A stretch of DNA of 64,000 bases, taken from positions 2,356,001-2,420,000 of the forward strand of contig NZ_CP041764.1 in assembly GCF_009817885.1 (NCBI RefSeq), written 5' to 3'. Positions 16,631-27,780 of this stretch are shown here, piece after piece (within the stretch, counting starts at the first letter, position 1; the number at the start of each line of letters is the position of its first letter). The notes beneath the pieces are model-generated. The model was given only the letters and a program-made list of their open reading frames with translations. It did not search any database and was not told the DNA's origin. Source of the stretch: Serratia rhizosphaerae (GTDB lineage: Bacteria > Pseudomonadota > Gammaproteobacteria > Enterobacterales > Enterobacteriaceae). Both the position numbers and the translations under genes were made by a program.

Positions 16631-18073
16631 TTAGGATTTTTCATTGGGTAACGATAAGGATTTGGCCGTGGCTACAGGCTGGCGGTAGCGTTTGGCCATC
16701 ACCACCTGTTCCATTTTTTCCAGCGAGACGCCTTTGGTTTCCGGTACGAAGCGGCAGATAAACCAGTAGCTGAACACGCAGCAGGCGGCGAATACCCACA
16801 TCGGGAAGGCGCCGTGGAAGGTGGAGAACAGGTAAGGGTTGTCGTTGATCATCGGGAAGGTTTGCGAGACGGCGAAGTTGGCGACCCACATACAGCCGAC
16901 GGCGATGCTCATGCCCTCTGAACGCATCCGGTTCGGGAATATTTCGGAGATCAGCACCCAACAGCCGACACCCCAAGAGAGCGCGTAGAACAGCATAAAG
17001 AACAGCATGCCGAACAGGGCGAAGTAACCGGTGGTTTCACTATAGAGCGCGTAGGAGGTGATCAACAGGCCAATAATGGCGCCCAGAGTGCCGAAGCGCA
17101 TCAGCGGCAGGCGGCCGATGCGGTCCATCAGCAGCGCGCCGATCACCGAGCCGACCAGCTGCAGCACGCCGATCCAGATGGTCTGGAACAGGGCTTCCTG
17201 CGCGTTGCTAGTGACGGTTTTCAGCACCACGGGGGCGTAGTACATCATTACGTTGACGCCGGTGACCTGCTGCAGCATGGCGACCATGCAGCCGACGAAC
17301 AGGATGAAACGCACGCGTTTGTCACGGTAACTCAGCTTTTGCTTGGCCTGTTGCAGGTCTTGCTGCAGGGATTCCTTGATTTCTTTCAGCACGTTGCGCG
17401 CGTGGGCTTCGTTGGAGACGCGGGTCAGCATTGCCAGGGCTTTGTCCTCCTGGCCGACCATGACATTCCAGCGCGGCGATTCAGGGATGATAAACACCAG
17501 AATGCAGAACAGAATGCAGGGCACCACTTCCGAACCAATCATCCAACGCCAGCCCATATCGATCAGCCAGGCTTCCGAGGCATAGCCGGCGATTTTAAAG
17601 TTGACGTAAAAGATCAGGATCTGGCCAAACACGATGGCAAACTGCTGCATGCTCAGCGCCCGCCCGCGCATGTCTTTTGGGGAGACCTCCGACATATACA
17701 TGGGGGAGACGGTGGCGGCGATGCCTACCGCCAGACCACCGATCATGCGGTAGATGACAAACCAGGTGAAAGTCTCGGCCAGCGCGGCGCCGACGGCGGA
17801 AATGGTGAACAGCAGCGCCGCCAGCACCAGCGCTTTCTTACGTCCGTAGCGGCCGGCCAGCGGACCGGCGCCGAATGCGCCCAGCACGCAGCCGAGCACC
17901 ACGTTGGACACCGCCCAGCCGGTTTCTGCCGGGGTGAGGTGGAAGTAGGCTTTCAGCGCCTCGATGGCGCCGGAGATCACGGCGGTGTCATAGCCGAACA
18001 AAATACCGCCGAGCGCCGCAATGCCGCATATCCGCAGTACGTACCCTGTATTATGTTTTCGCTGATGTGACAT
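16631..18073 (-). CDS. iolT: Myo-inositol:H+ symporter, sugar-porter MFS family
   Basis: A 480-residue, 12-helix major facilitator. Sugar-porter signatures are visible: FGYDTAVISGAIEAL near residue 27, GRYGRKKAL after helix 2, R-MIGGLAVGIAATVSPMYMSE in helix 4, PESPRW before the central loop, and PETKGVSLEKME near the C-terminus. Location beside iolI and divergent from iolA points to inositol as substrate, as for IolT1 of Salmonella. It is probably controlled by IolR through the motifs in the upstream gap. Confidence 0.88.
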   Translation of the reverse strand: MSHQRKHNTGYVLRICGIAALGGILFGYDTAVISGAIEALKAYFHLTPAETGWAVSNVVLGCVLGAFGAGPLAGRYGRKKALVLAALLFTISAVGAALAETFTWFVIYRMIGGLAVGIAATVSPMYMSEVSPKDMRGRALSMQQFAIVFGQILIFYVNFKIAGYASEAWLIDMGWRWMIGSEVVPCILFCILVFIIPESPRWNVMVGQEDKALAMLTRVSNEAHARNVLKEIKESLQQDLQQAKQKLSYRDKRVRFILFVGCMVAMLQQVTGVNVMMYYAPVVLKTVTSNAQEALFQTIWIGVLQLVGSVIGALLMDRIGRLPLMRFGTLGAIIGLLITSYALYSETTGYFALFGMLFFMLFYALSWGVGCWVLISEIFPNRMRSEGMSIAVGCMWVANFAVSQTFPMINDNPYLFSTFHGAFPMWVFAACCVFSYWFICRFVPETKGVSLEKMEQVVMAKRYRQPVATAKSLSLPNEKS

Positions 18074-18600
18074 ATGTTGCTCCGATTTTTATCCATATTT
18101 CCGCTCGCAATGCGCGTTGTAGGGGGAAGGCGGGCGGAAGGTGTGAACCGTGCCTGTCATCAAGGCGTGTTTATTCGGGTAATTCAGGTTTGAGAAGAAC
18201 ATTTATTTCATATTTGTGGAATAATGAAATATTGATTTTTAGACGCAGTTCAAAAAAATCGTTGGAAAAGAAAAGTCGCATATCCATTTATTGCGAGGCA
18301 AAAGGCAAGAAAGCCGACATCCCCAGCGGGCGTTAGCGGGTGTTGTTAAGGGTTTTTAGGCCGTTTGTCGGGAAAGAGCGCTTCCCCCCAGTTGCACATC
18401 GCGGCGTAGCGTTACCTGAAAAATTGCGATCGGCCACGCTAAAAATAAAATTTCCAAAACGTTTTATTTGAAACTTTTTTTTCAATGGAATAAGGTTTAC
18501 TTCATTCGATCAGGGCTTAGCCTGTCTGCGGGCGCCGCAAGACATCGCGTTATCTGAAGGCTCTCCTGGTCATCGCGGCATGTTGAAAAGAGGGTGGAAC
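18074..18600. promoter_or_regulatory. iolT/iolA divergent control region with IolR-like motifs
   Basis: A 527-base AT-rich gap between divergent iolT and iolA. It contains 14-base elements of the form GRAA-N6-TTYY: 18196-18209 (minus strand GAAATAAATGTTCT) and 18470-18483 (GAAACTTTTTTTTC), with a close variant at 18487-18500 (GGAATAAGGTTTAC). A further dyad, ATTTCA...TGAAAT, spans 18205-18230. RpiR-type IolR repressors in other proteobacteria bind GGAA-N6-TTCC sites, so these are candidate IolR operators. No gene was seen in this gap. Confidence 0.55.
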
Positions 18601-20106
<1,506 letters not shown>

Positions 20107-20119
20107 TCAATGATGCGCG

Positions 20120-20148
20120 GGTGCGGCTGAGGCAGATAAGGCCGCACC
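20120..20148 (+). other. Hairpin between iolA and iolB
   Basis: GGTGCGGC and GCCGCACC form an 8-bp perfect stem with a 13-base loop 14 bases after the iolA stop. There is no T run, so it is more likely an mRNA-stability or partial-termination element than a full terminator. Confidence 0.4.
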
Positions 20149-20225
20149 TGTTGCGATAACAACGGTCATGCGCGCCACCGGTATTGCACCTGGCGGGTAT
20201 GTCTTGACGGTAACAGGAGGGTTTC

Positions 20226-21044
20226 ATGTCTTCATTGCTTGCGAAATGCCAGCCGCCCAATAGCCAGGGGCGTATTCAGCATGTTACGCCGGAAAACGCC
20301 GACTGGCGTTTTGTCGGTTTTGACGTCTATCGCCTTGAGGCGGGGAAAACGCTGACGCTGAGCAGCGACGATAAAGAGCTGTGCCTGGTATTGGTGGCCG
20401 GCATTGCCTCCGTTGCGACGCAGCATGCCGAATATCCCCATATCGGCAAACGTATGAGTCCGTTTGAGCGGACGCCGCCCTATGCGGTTTATGTGCCGCA
20501 TCACGACCAGGTTATCGTGCGGGCCGAAAGCGAGCTGGAACTGGCGGTATGCAGCGCGCCGGGAAGCGGGCATCTGCCTTCGCGCCTGATTACGCCGGCG
20601 GACGTGGGTGTTGAACGGCGTGGCAAAGGGCGCAACCAGCGGCTGGTGCACAATATCTTGCCGGACGATAAGCCGGCGGACAGCCTGCTGGTGGTGGAGG
20701 TATACACCGACGAGGGCAATACCAGCTCCTACCCCAGCCATAAGCACGATCAGGAAGACTCTGCGGATGAAACCTATCTGGAAGAGACTTATTACCACCG
20801 CATTGAGCCGGAACAGGGGTTCTGCATGCAGCGCGTGTACACGGACGACCGCTCACTGGACGAGTGTATGCCGGTGTATAACCGCGATGTGGTGAAGGTG
20901 CCGCGCGGCTATCATCCGGTCGCGACCCTGGCCGGTTACGATAACTACTACCTTAACGTGATGGCCGGTCCAAAGCGCCTGTGGAAATTTACCTGGGAAA
21001 AAGATCACGCCTGGATTAACGGTGATGACTACCCGCAGAAATAG
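20226..21044 (+). CDS. iolB: 5-deoxy-glucuronate isomerase IolB
   Basis: A 272-residue bicupin that converts 5-deoxy-D-glucuronate to 2-deoxy-5-keto-D-gluconate. The second cupin carries the metal-binding cluster SSYPSHKHDQED and LEETYYHRIEPEQGF, followed by DRSLDE and PRGYHPV. The AGGAGGG before the ATG is a near-perfect ribosome binding site. It lies between iolA and the convergent iolR and probably shares the iolA transcript. A hairpin terminator follows. Confidence 0.94.
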   Translation: MSSLLAKCQPPNSQGRIQHVTPENADWRFVGFDVYRLEAGKTLTLSSDDKELCLVLVAGIASVATQHAEYPHIGKRMSPFERTPPYAVYVPHHDQVIVRAESELELAVCSAPGSGHLPSRLITPADVGVERRGKGRNQRLVHNILPDDKPADSLLVVEVYTDEGNTSSYPSHKHDQEDSADETYLEETYYHRIEPEQGFCMQRVYTDDRSLDECMPVYNRDVVKVPRGYHPVATLAGYDNYYLNVMAGPKRLWKFTWEKDHAWINGDDYPQK

Positions 21045-21080
21045 CCGCATCGCCACAAAGGTGACGACGATGGCAAAAGG

Positions 21081-21104
21081 GGGCGAACCAGGTGTTCGCC
21101 CTTT
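21081..21104 (+). terminator. iolB terminator, between convergent iolB and iolR
   Basis: GGGCGAAC-CAGGT-GTTCGCCC is an 8-bp perfect stem followed by TTT. Confidence 0.7.
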
Positions 21105-21110
21105 ACGCAT

Positions 21111-21947
21111 TTATGCGTCTTTAGCGTTATTCAGCGCCAGCGAAACGGCCAGCGTCTGCGCCAGACACATTGACGCGACCTGCGAACGGAAACCATCCAC
21201 CTGCGCTTCCCGGACCACAAAACACACGTCGCTAAAGGCCGCTAACGGACTGACCTGGCTGTCGGTAATGGCGATTTGCTGCGCGCCCTGTTTGGCGCCC
21301 AGCTCCACCAGCTCCAGCGCTTCTCTGGCGTAGGGCGAATAGCTGATGGCGATCACCACGTCTTTTGGCTTCACCATGCCGAGCTGCTCGGTAAACATGC
21401 CGCCCAGGCCGTCAATCAGGAAGGCGCGGCGCTCCAGGTGGCGCAGGGCATAGGTCAGGTAGGAGGCGACGCTGAACGAGCGGCGCAGGCCAATCACGTA
21501 AATATTCTCTGCGTTTTTCAGCAGTTCTACCGCCTTCTCCAGTTGCGCGGTGTCGATTTGCGCCGGCAGTTGCTGCAACGCCTGCGCATTCACCATGGTG
21601 AACACGTTGAGAATTTCAGCCGGGTTTTCCGGCGCGGCGTTGTCGTCTGTAGAGGTCTGGCGGAACAGGCGGGCGCGCTCGGTATAGTTAACCGTCTCTT
21701 CCATCAGGTGCTGACGAAAAACCTGTTTCATTTCATTGAAGCCGCTGAAGCCAAAGGCGTTGGCAAAGCGGATCAGGGTTGACGGCGGAACGCTGGCTTG
21801 TGCGGCGATGGAGGCCACGGTGTCGAACGCAATGCTGTTGCTGTTATCCAGAATATAACGCGCGACCTGTTTCAGACGTTTGCTGAGCGTTTCGTAACGG
21901 TGGCGGATTTCGTCTTGTAATAGCGAAAGTTGAGTTGGGTTATTCAT
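21111..21947 (-). CDS. iolR: RpiR-family repressor of inositol genes
   Basis: A 278-residue two-domain regulator. The N-terminal HTH_6 domain (about residues 10-90) includes RLKQVARYIL and ASVPPSTLIRFANAFGFSGFNEMK. The C-terminal SIS sugar-binding domain (about 125-260) includes VIGLRRSFSVASYL and ISYSPYAREALEL. It matches the RpiR-type IolR of Salmonella, which represses the iol genes until an inositol intermediate binds. A GGAA-N6-TTTC motif 80 bases before its start suggests autoregulation (inference). Confidence 0.88.
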   Translation of the reverse strand: MNNPTQLSLLQDEIRHRYETLSKRLKQVARYILDNSNSIAFDTVASIAAQASVPPSTLIRFANAFGFSGFNEMKQVFRQHLMEETVNYTERARLFRQTSTDDNAAPENPAEILNVFTMVNAQALQQLPAQIDTAQLEKAVELLKNAENIYVIGLRRSFSVASYLTYALRHLERRAFLIDGLGGMFTEQLGMVKPKDVVIAISYSPYAREALELVELGAKQGAQQIAITDSQVSPLAAFSDVCFVVREAQVDGFRSQVASMCLAQTLAVSLALNNAKDA

Positions 21948-22026
21948 CCATTCGGCTCACAATATTGGCTAAAGCGCTAAGAGGCCTGCGCCTGGAGTAT
22001 TTATTCGTCATTCTAACAGACGGAGC

Positions 22027-22040
22027 GGAAGTTTCATTTC
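22027..22040 (+). promoter_or_regulatory. Candidate IolR operator upstream of iolR
   Basis: GGAAGTTTCATTTC fits GGAA-N6-TTYC with one deviation from GGAA-N6-TTCC. It lies in the 200-base gap between iolR and the iolC terminator. Confidence 0.4.
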
Positions 22041-22093
22041 ATCAAAAAGCGATTTATTTCAACGCAGGTTGCGTTAGTTCACAGAAAATGGGC

Positions 22094-22134
22094 AAAAAAA
22101 GCCCCCTAAAGTCGTAAACATGCTTTAAGGGGCC
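22094..22134 (-). terminator. iolC terminator
   Basis: GCCCC-C-TAAAG and CTTTA-A-GGGGC pair with one mismatch around a 10-base loop. An A run (seven A) on the plus strand gives a U run at the 3' end of iolC RNA. Confidence 0.75.
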
Positions 22135-22147
22135 AGAGGATGGCGTT

Positions 22148-24088
22148 TTAAGGATGGTGGGTTACACCATCGCGTTGTGGACGATATAACCGCCAGAAAC
22201 CGATCAGCGTAAGATATTTCTGTTTAACCTGCGCAATTAAAGAAGAATCATCTAGCTCACCCTGCAGCCAGAGGCGTGACGGCTGGCCGAAAATGGTACG
22301 GCCTACCGCAAACCCTTTCACCCAACGTTCATCGGCGGCGGCGGCAAAGCCGGCCTTCAGCGCATCTTCCGGGGCATCCAGACCCAGAATGACTACGCCG
22401 CGGCAGTCGGGATCGGCGGCATCGATCAGCTCGCCGACCTGGCGCCAGCTCGCTGCTCTCAGCGGCGGCAGTTTCCACCAGTCGGGTTTTATCCCTAATT
22501 GATAGAAATGCGACATGATTTCCAGGTAGTAACTTTCATCTTTATCGCTGCTGTCCTCGGGTAAAATGACTTCCAGCAGCAGTTCATGGCCGGTTTTGCA
22601 ACATCCCTGATAGACGTCATTAATCAGCGCGTCCTGCTCGTTGCGCAGTTCGACGGGATCGTGGGGATGATAAAACACCAGGCATTTCACCACGTGTTCC
22701 AGCGGCCAGTCGACCAGTTGAGAGCCGATGTTGCCATGTTCCAGACGCAGCGGACGTGAACTGGGCTGCTCGATCGGACGGCCAATCCACCATCCTTCAC
22801 CGGTGATTTTATTCAGCGCGGCCTGGCCGTAAGTGGTGTCGGCCAGAATACCGCTGTTGCCCTGCAGGCCCGCCTCGTCTGCCGCCTCTTTGGCGGCGGT
22901 CAGCAGCAGGGATTTCAGCTGTGGAATGCGTTCTTCACCTACGCCGGCTTCGCGCGCCATATCCGCCAGCTGTTTACGGTGGTCAAAGGCAAAGACGCAC
23001 AGTTCCGGCCACTGCTGCTTACGCGTGGTGACGCGGTGCAGGTGGTTTAGGCGCGCATCGCGATCGGGGCGTGGCACCTGCAGCTCGCGCGCCAGGTAAT
23101 CGTCCAGTTCGCGCCTGGTCGGCATTGCCGGGGCGCAGCCATGGCGTGAGACCACCAGCGCGCCGCAGGCGTTGGCGTAGCGGCACGCCTGATCCCAGCC
23201 CTCGTCATTCAGGTAGCCGCGCAGCAGGCCGGACATAAAGGCATCGCCGGCGCCGAGCACGTTTAGCACCTCAACCCGCACGCCGCTGTGCAGTTTCACT
23301 GCCTGCCAGTCGTCCGGGATCGCCCCTTCAAAGACCGAGCACCCTTGTGCACCGCGTTTGCATACCAGCGTCGCCTGGCTGACTTTACGGACGTTGGCCA
23401 GTGCGGTCAGCGTATCGGTGCTGCCGCCGGCAATATGAAACTCTTCTTCCGTGCCGACGATCAGATCAAAGTGGTGCAATACCTCCTGCAGTTCGCGCGT
23501 GACCTTGTCCGATTCGACAAAGCGCGTTTCGCCGTCGCCCAGCGATGTCAGTCCCCACAGCACCGGACGGTAATCAATGTCCAGCGCCTTGCGCAGCCCG
23601 TGGCGATGCGCGTACTCCAGCGCCTGCAGCACGGCGGCGCGCGTGTTGGGGTGGGACAGATGGGTGCCGGTGATGGCCAGCGCACGTGACGAGGCGATGT
23701 AGGACTCATCAATGTCGTCGGGCGTTAATGCCATATCCGCGCAGTTATCGCGGTAGAAAATCAGCGGAAAGGTTTCCTGATCCTTGATGCCGAGGATCAC
23801 CAGCCCGGTCAGCCGCTGCTTGTCGGTGATCAGGCAGCGGGTGTCCGCCCCCACACGCTGAAGCTCTTCGCGTAAGAAACGCCCCATATGTTCATCGCCG
23901 ACGCGGGCCAGCATGCCGGACTTCAGCCCCTGAATCGCCGTGCCGTAGGCAACGTTGCCGGAAGATCCGCCGAGGTATTTGGCAAACGTGCTGGCGTCTT
24001 CTAGGCGCGCGCCGATTTGCTGCGCATAAAAATCGACGGCGATGCGGCCGAGACAGATGACATCAAGCTGTTTTTGTTGTGAAACCAT
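22148..24088 (-). CDS. iolC: Bifunctional 5-dehydro-2-deoxygluconokinase / phosphogluconate aldolase IolC
   Basis: A 646-residue fusion. The N-terminal half (about 1-335) is a PfkB sugar kinase with GGSSGNVAYG and the catalytic GAGDAF (279-284), which phosphorylates 2-deoxy-5-keto-D-gluconate. The C-terminal half (about 345-640) is a DUF2090 domain (AFDHRKQLADM, LEVILPE, VILGLDAPED), the aldolase that splits the product to dihydroxyacetone phosphate and malonate semialdehyde. In Bacillus these steps use separate IolC and IolJ. It is transcribed alone, with AGGAAAGGG before the ATG at 24088. Confidence 0.93.
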   Translation of the reverse strand: MVSQQKQLDVICLGRIAVDFYAQQIGARLEDASTFAKYLGGSSGNVAYGTAIQGLKSGMLARVGDEHMGRFLREELQRVGADTRCLITDKQRLTGLVILGIKDQETFPLIFYRDNCADMALTPDDIDESYIASSRALAITGTHLSHPNTRAAVLQALEYAHRHGLRKALDIDYRPVLWGLTSLGDGETRFVESDKVTRELQEVLHHFDLIVGTEEEFHIAGGSTDTLTALANVRKVSQATLVCKRGAQGCSVFEGAIPDDWQAVKLHSGVRVEVLNVLGAGDAFMSGLLRGYLNDEGWDQACRYANACGALVVSRHGCAPAMPTRRELDDYLARELQVPRPDRDARLNHLHRVTTRKQQWPELCVFAFDHRKQLADMAREAGVGEERIPQLKSLLLTAAKEAADEAGLQGNSGILADTTYGQAALNKITGEGWWIGRPIEQPSSRPLRLEHGNIGSQLVDWPLEHVVKCLVFYHPHDPVELRNEQDALINDVYQGCCKTGHELLLEVILPEDSSDKDESYYLEIMSHFYQLGIKPDWWKLPPLRAASWRQVGELIDAADPDCRGVVILGLDAPEDALKAGFAAAADERWVKGFAVGRTIFGQPSRLWLQGELDDSSLIAQVKQKYLTLIGFWRLYRPQRDGVTHHP

Positions 24089-24656
24089 AGCCCTTTCCTT
24101 CTGTATTAAGCAAAAGCCGACTGCGACCCGATAAGCGGAGGTTAGCAGGAATCATTGCGTTGAGTATGAGGAATAAATATTCCAATTTCAATATTAAATG
24201 AAATTTACCACCCGAATCGCGACGCGCTGCGGCGGCGGGCCGCATGTCTGCCGCTATCAGGCGGCGGCATTGCGGGCTTGCGCGCAGGTTTTGCCGTATT
24301 GATGCTTGCCTTTCATCGCCATGGGCTACGCTTGGTGAAGACGGCGACAGGTTGCGCTAACCAGCCTGCAAGCGTTGATGGTATGGGGAAAACGCGCTTT
24401 GAGTCGGCAGTGAAATAAGGTTTTCATTAGAATGCGATCTTTATCGCAAAATGAAATGTTTTTTCTGATGTGTGATTTTATGAAAAATATATTTGTTTAT
24501 AATCGCTGCATGTTTCAGGTTGCCGAAGGTGTACGCAATCTGTCTGAACCCGGCCCAAGATATCAGCGAATTCAGGGCAGGAAAACCGTTCCGTAATCTC
24601 AGCGGTGATGCCGACCAGGGCTAAGTCGGGCATCAGGCCATCATTAGGGGGAGAGA
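24089..24656. promoter_or_regulatory. iolC/iolD divergent control region with IolR-like motifs
   Basis: A 568-base gap between divergent iolC and iolD. It holds the only exact GGAA-N6-TTCC site in the cluster (GGAATAAATATTCC, 24170-24183), followed directly by an AT-rich dyad AATTTCA...TGAAATT (24184-24205). Related elements are GAAATAAGGTTTTC (24412-24425) and GAAATGTTTTTTCT (24453-24466). These are candidate IolR operators serving iolC and iolD respectively. No gene is evident. Confidence 0.55.
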
Positions 24657-26591
24657 ATGAGTAAGATCAGATTGACCATGGCGCAGGCGCTCGTCAAGTT
24701 CCTCGATAATCAGTATTTGCTGGTGGATGGCGTCGAAATCAAATTCGTGAAGGGCATATTTGCGATTTTCGGCCATGGCAATGTGCTGGGCCTTGGGCAG
24801 GCGCTGGAGCAGGATCGCGGGCAGTTAACCGTGCTTCAGGGGCGCAATGAGCAGGGGATGGCCCATGCGGCGACCGGCTTTGCCAAGCAGAAGCTGCGCC
24901 AGCAGATTTACGCCTGCACCTCTTCCGTCGGCCCCGGCGCGGCCAACATGGTGACCGCCGCCGCTACGGCGAGTGCCAACCGCATTCCTTTATTGTTGCT
25001 GCCCGGCGACGTCTTTGCCTCGCGCCAGCCGGACCCGGTGCTGCAGCAGATCGAACAATCCTACGACCTGAGCATCAGCACCAATGATGCGTTTCGCGCG
25101 GTCAGCAAATATTGGGATCGCATTACGCGTCCGGAGCAACTGATGAGCGCCTGCATCAACGCCATGCGCGTGTTGACCGATCCGGCAGAAACCGGCGCGG
25201 TAACGCTGTGTCTGCCGCAGGATGTGCAGGGCGAAGCCTACGACTATCCAGAGTACTTCTTTCAGAAACGGTTGCATCGGCTGGAACGCCGGCCGGCGAC
25301 GGCCGGAGCGCTCGCTGATGCGCTGACGCTGCTGGCCGGCAAGAAAAAGCCGTTGCTGGTATGCGGCGGTGGGGTGAAGTATTCCCAGGCAGGCAAGGCG
25401 CTGCAGCAGTTTGCCGAGCGTTTTCGCATTCCCTTTGCGGAAACCCAGGCCGGCAAAGGGGCGGTCGTTTCCGACCATCCTTATAACGTCGGCGGTATCG
25501 GCGAGACCGGTTGCCTGGCCGCCAATACGCTGGCGAAGCAGGCCGATCTGGTGATTGGCGTTGGCACCCGTTATACCGATTTCACCACCTCCTCCAAATG
25601 GCTGTTCCAAAACCCGGACGTCGAATTCCTGAACATTAACGTCAGCGCGTTTGATGCCGGCAAGCTGGACGGCGTGCAGCTGCTGGCCGACGCGCGTGAA
25701 GCCTTGCAGGCGTTGGGTGAACTGGCAACGCAGCAGGATTATCGCGCCGATTGGGGCGATGTCGTTGAACAGGCCAAGGCAGCGCAGCAGAAAGAAACCG
25801 AGCGGGTTTACTCCGTTGCTTATACCGGCGCCGATTTCGTGCCGGAAATCGACGATCATCTCAACCGTGAGCAGGTCTTTGCCGAGTTTATTGCCCAGAC
25901 GGGCTCCTCGCTGACTCAAAGCCGCGTGCTGGGGGTGCTGAATCAGCAGTTGCCGCAGGACAGCGTGATCGTGGCGGCGGCCGGCAGCCTGCCGGGGGAT
26001 TTACAGCGGGTGTGGCGCAATCGCGGTGAGCATGGCTACCACGTGGAGTATGGCTACTCCTGCATGGGGTATGAAGTGAACGCCGCGCTGGGCGTCAAAC
26101 TGGCCGAGCCGCAGCGGGAAGTGTACGTCATGGTGGGCGACGGCGCATTTATGATGCTGCATTCCGAACTGGTCACCTCCATTCAGGAAGGGTGCAAAAT
26201 CAACGTGGTGCTGTTCGACAACATGACCAATGGTTGCATCAACAACCTGCAGATGGAGCACGGCATGGACAGCTACACCACGGAGTTCCGTTTCCGTCAG
26301 GACGGGGAACTTAACGGCGGGCTGGTGCCGGTGAATTTCGCCATGCTGGCGGCGGCTTACGGCTGCAAGACCTACAGCATTACCACCGAACAGCAACTGA
26401 TTGAAGCGCTGGCCGATGCGCGCCAGCAGACGGTTTCCACGCTGCTGGATATCAAGGTGCTGCCGAAAACCATGGTGCATAAGTATCTCAGCTGGTGGCG
26501 CGTGGGCGGAGCCCAGGTGGCGGACAGCGACAAGATCGTTGCGGTGGCCCGGCAGCTGCAGGAAAACATCGACAAGGCCCGTGATTACTGA
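24657..26591 (+). CDS. iolD: TPP-dependent trihydroxycyclohexane-1,2-dione hydrolase IolD
   Basis: Opens the inositol-derived ring, converting 3D-trihydroxycyclohexane-1,2-dione to 5-deoxy-D-glucuronate. At 644 residues it has the three thiamine-diphosphate enzyme domains: an N-terminal pyrimidine-binding domain (QGRNEQGMAHAATGFAKQ), the central domain, and the C-terminal cofactor domain with VMVGDGAFMM followed by NGCINN as the metal-binding motif. A GGGGAGAGA ribosome binding site precedes the ATG. It opens the operon iolD-iolG-iolH-iolE. Confidence 0.95.
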   Translation: MSKIRLTMAQALVKFLDNQYLLVDGVEIKFVKGIFAIFGHGNVLGLGQALEQDRGQLTVLQGRNEQGMAHAATGFAKQKLRQQIYACTSSVGPGAANMVTAAATASANRIPLLLLPGDVFASRQPDPVLQQIEQSYDLSISTNDAFRAVSKYWDRITRPEQLMSACINAMRVLTDPAETGAVTLCLPQDVQGEAYDYPEYFFQKRLHRLERRPATAGALADALTLLAGKKKPLLVCGGGVKYSQAGKALQQFAERFRIPFAETQAGKGAVVSDHPYNVGGIGETGCLAANTLAKQADLVIGVGTRYTDFTTSSKWLFQNPDVEFLNINVSAFDAGKLDGVQLLADAREALQALGELATQQDYRADWGDVVEQAKAAQQKETERVYSVAYTGADFVPEIDDHLNREQVFAEFIAQTGSSLTQSRVLGVLNQQLPQDSVIVAAAGSLPGDLQRVWRNRGEHGYHVEYGYSCMGYEVNAALGVKLAEPQREVYVMVGDGAFMMLHSELVTSIQEGCKINVVLFDNMTNGCINNLQMEHGMDSYTTEFRFRQDGELNGGLVPVNFAMLAAAYGCKTYSITTEQQLIEALADARQQTVSTLLDIKVLPKTMVHKYLSWWRVGGAQVADSDKIVAVARQLQENIDKARDY

Positions 26592-26635
26592 TGATTACGG
26601 CTTTTATCCAGTTTTAAATCCAGAGGATAGCGAAA

Positions 26636-27649
26636 ATGACATTAAACATTGGGGTTATCGGTGCCGGTGCGATTGGTCGCGATCATATTCGTCGTTGCAG
26701 CCAGGTGTTGCAGGGGGCCAGGGTGGTTGCCGTCAACGATATCAACCGTGATAACGCGACAGGCATAGTGGAGCAGCTGCGTCTGGATGCACGCGTTTAT
26801 GATGATGGGCACGAGCTGATTAAGGCGTCGGACGTGCAGGCGGTGCTGGTGACCTCCTGGGGGCCAAGCCACGAGGAATTTGTGCTGGCAGCGGTGGCCG
26901 CCGGCAAGCCGGTATTTTGTGAAAAGCCGCTGGCGGTGACCGCACAGGGCTGTAAAAACATCGTCGAGGCGGAGGCGAAACACGGCAAACGCCTGGTGCA
27001 GGTTGGCTTTATGCGTCCGTACGATCAGGGATACCGCGCGCTGAAACAGGTGCTGACCAGCGGCCAGATCGGCGAGCCGCTGATGCTGCACTGCGCGCAC
27101 CGTAATCCGACGGTGGGCGAGGCCTACACCACGGATATGGCGATTACCGACACCCTGATTCACGAAATCGACGTGCTGCGTTGGCTGCTGGATGACGACT
27201 ATGTGTCGGTGCAGGTGGTGTTCCCGCGTAAGAGCAGCAAGGCGCTTTCTCACCTGCGCGATCCGCAAATCGTGCTGTTTGAAACGGCGAAGGGCACGCG
27301 CATTGACGTGGAGATCTTCGTTAACTGTCAGTACGGCTATGACATCCAGTGCGAAGTCGTCGGGGAGACCGGCATCGCCAAGCTGCCGGAGCCGTCGTCT
27401 GTGCAGATGCGCAGCAACGCCAGGCTGTCCAATGAGATCCTGATGGATTGGAAAGAACGTTTCATTGACGCCTATGACGTTGAACTGCAAGGCTTTATCA
27501 ATGACGTGCAGGCCGGGCAGCTGCAAGGGCCATCGGCCTGGGATGGTTATGCCGCTGCGGTTACGGCTGATGCCTGTGTCGCCGCGCAGCTGAGCGGTGA
27601 AGTCGTGCCGGTATCGCTGCCGCCGCGTCCTTCTTTTTACGGCAAATGA
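26636..27649 (+). CDS. iolG: Myo-inositol 2-dehydrogenase IolG
   Basis: NAD-dependent oxidation of myo-inositol to 2-keto-myo-inositol, the first catabolic step. The Rossmann motif GVIGAGAIGRDH (6-17), the FCEKPLAV lysine (Lys97) and the Asp172/His176 catalytic pair in TDTLIHEID match the well-studied Bacillus enzyme positions. It is 337 residues, normal for the GFO/IDH/MocA family. It lies 44 bases after iolD with AGAGGATAGCGAAA ahead of the ATG. Confidence 0.95.
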   Translation: MTLNIGVIGAGAIGRDHIRRCSQVLQGARVVAVNDINRDNATGIVEQLRLDARVYDDGHELIKASDVQAVLVTSWGPSHEEFVLAAVAAGKPVFCEKPLAVTAQGCKNIVEAEAKHGKRLVQVGFMRPYDQGYRALKQVLTSGQIGEPLMLHCAHRNPTVGEAYTTDMAITDTLIHEIDVLRWLLDDDYVSVQVVFPRKSSKALSHLRDPQIVLFETAKGTRIDVEIFVNCQYGYDIQCEVVGETGIAKLPEPSSVQMRSNARLSNEILMDWKERFIDAYDVELQGFINDVQAGQLQGPSAWDGYAAAVTADACVAAQLSGEVVPVSLPPRPSFYGK

Positions 27650-27780
27650 TCGCCTGATTCATTTTTTTATATATCCGGGCCGTCGGCGTCTGCTCAACGC
27701 GTGAAAAAGGATAGTTAACATGTCGGCAGGGAGGCCGTGGGTTTGGCGGCCCGGGTATAGCTGTTTAACGGGGAACAAAG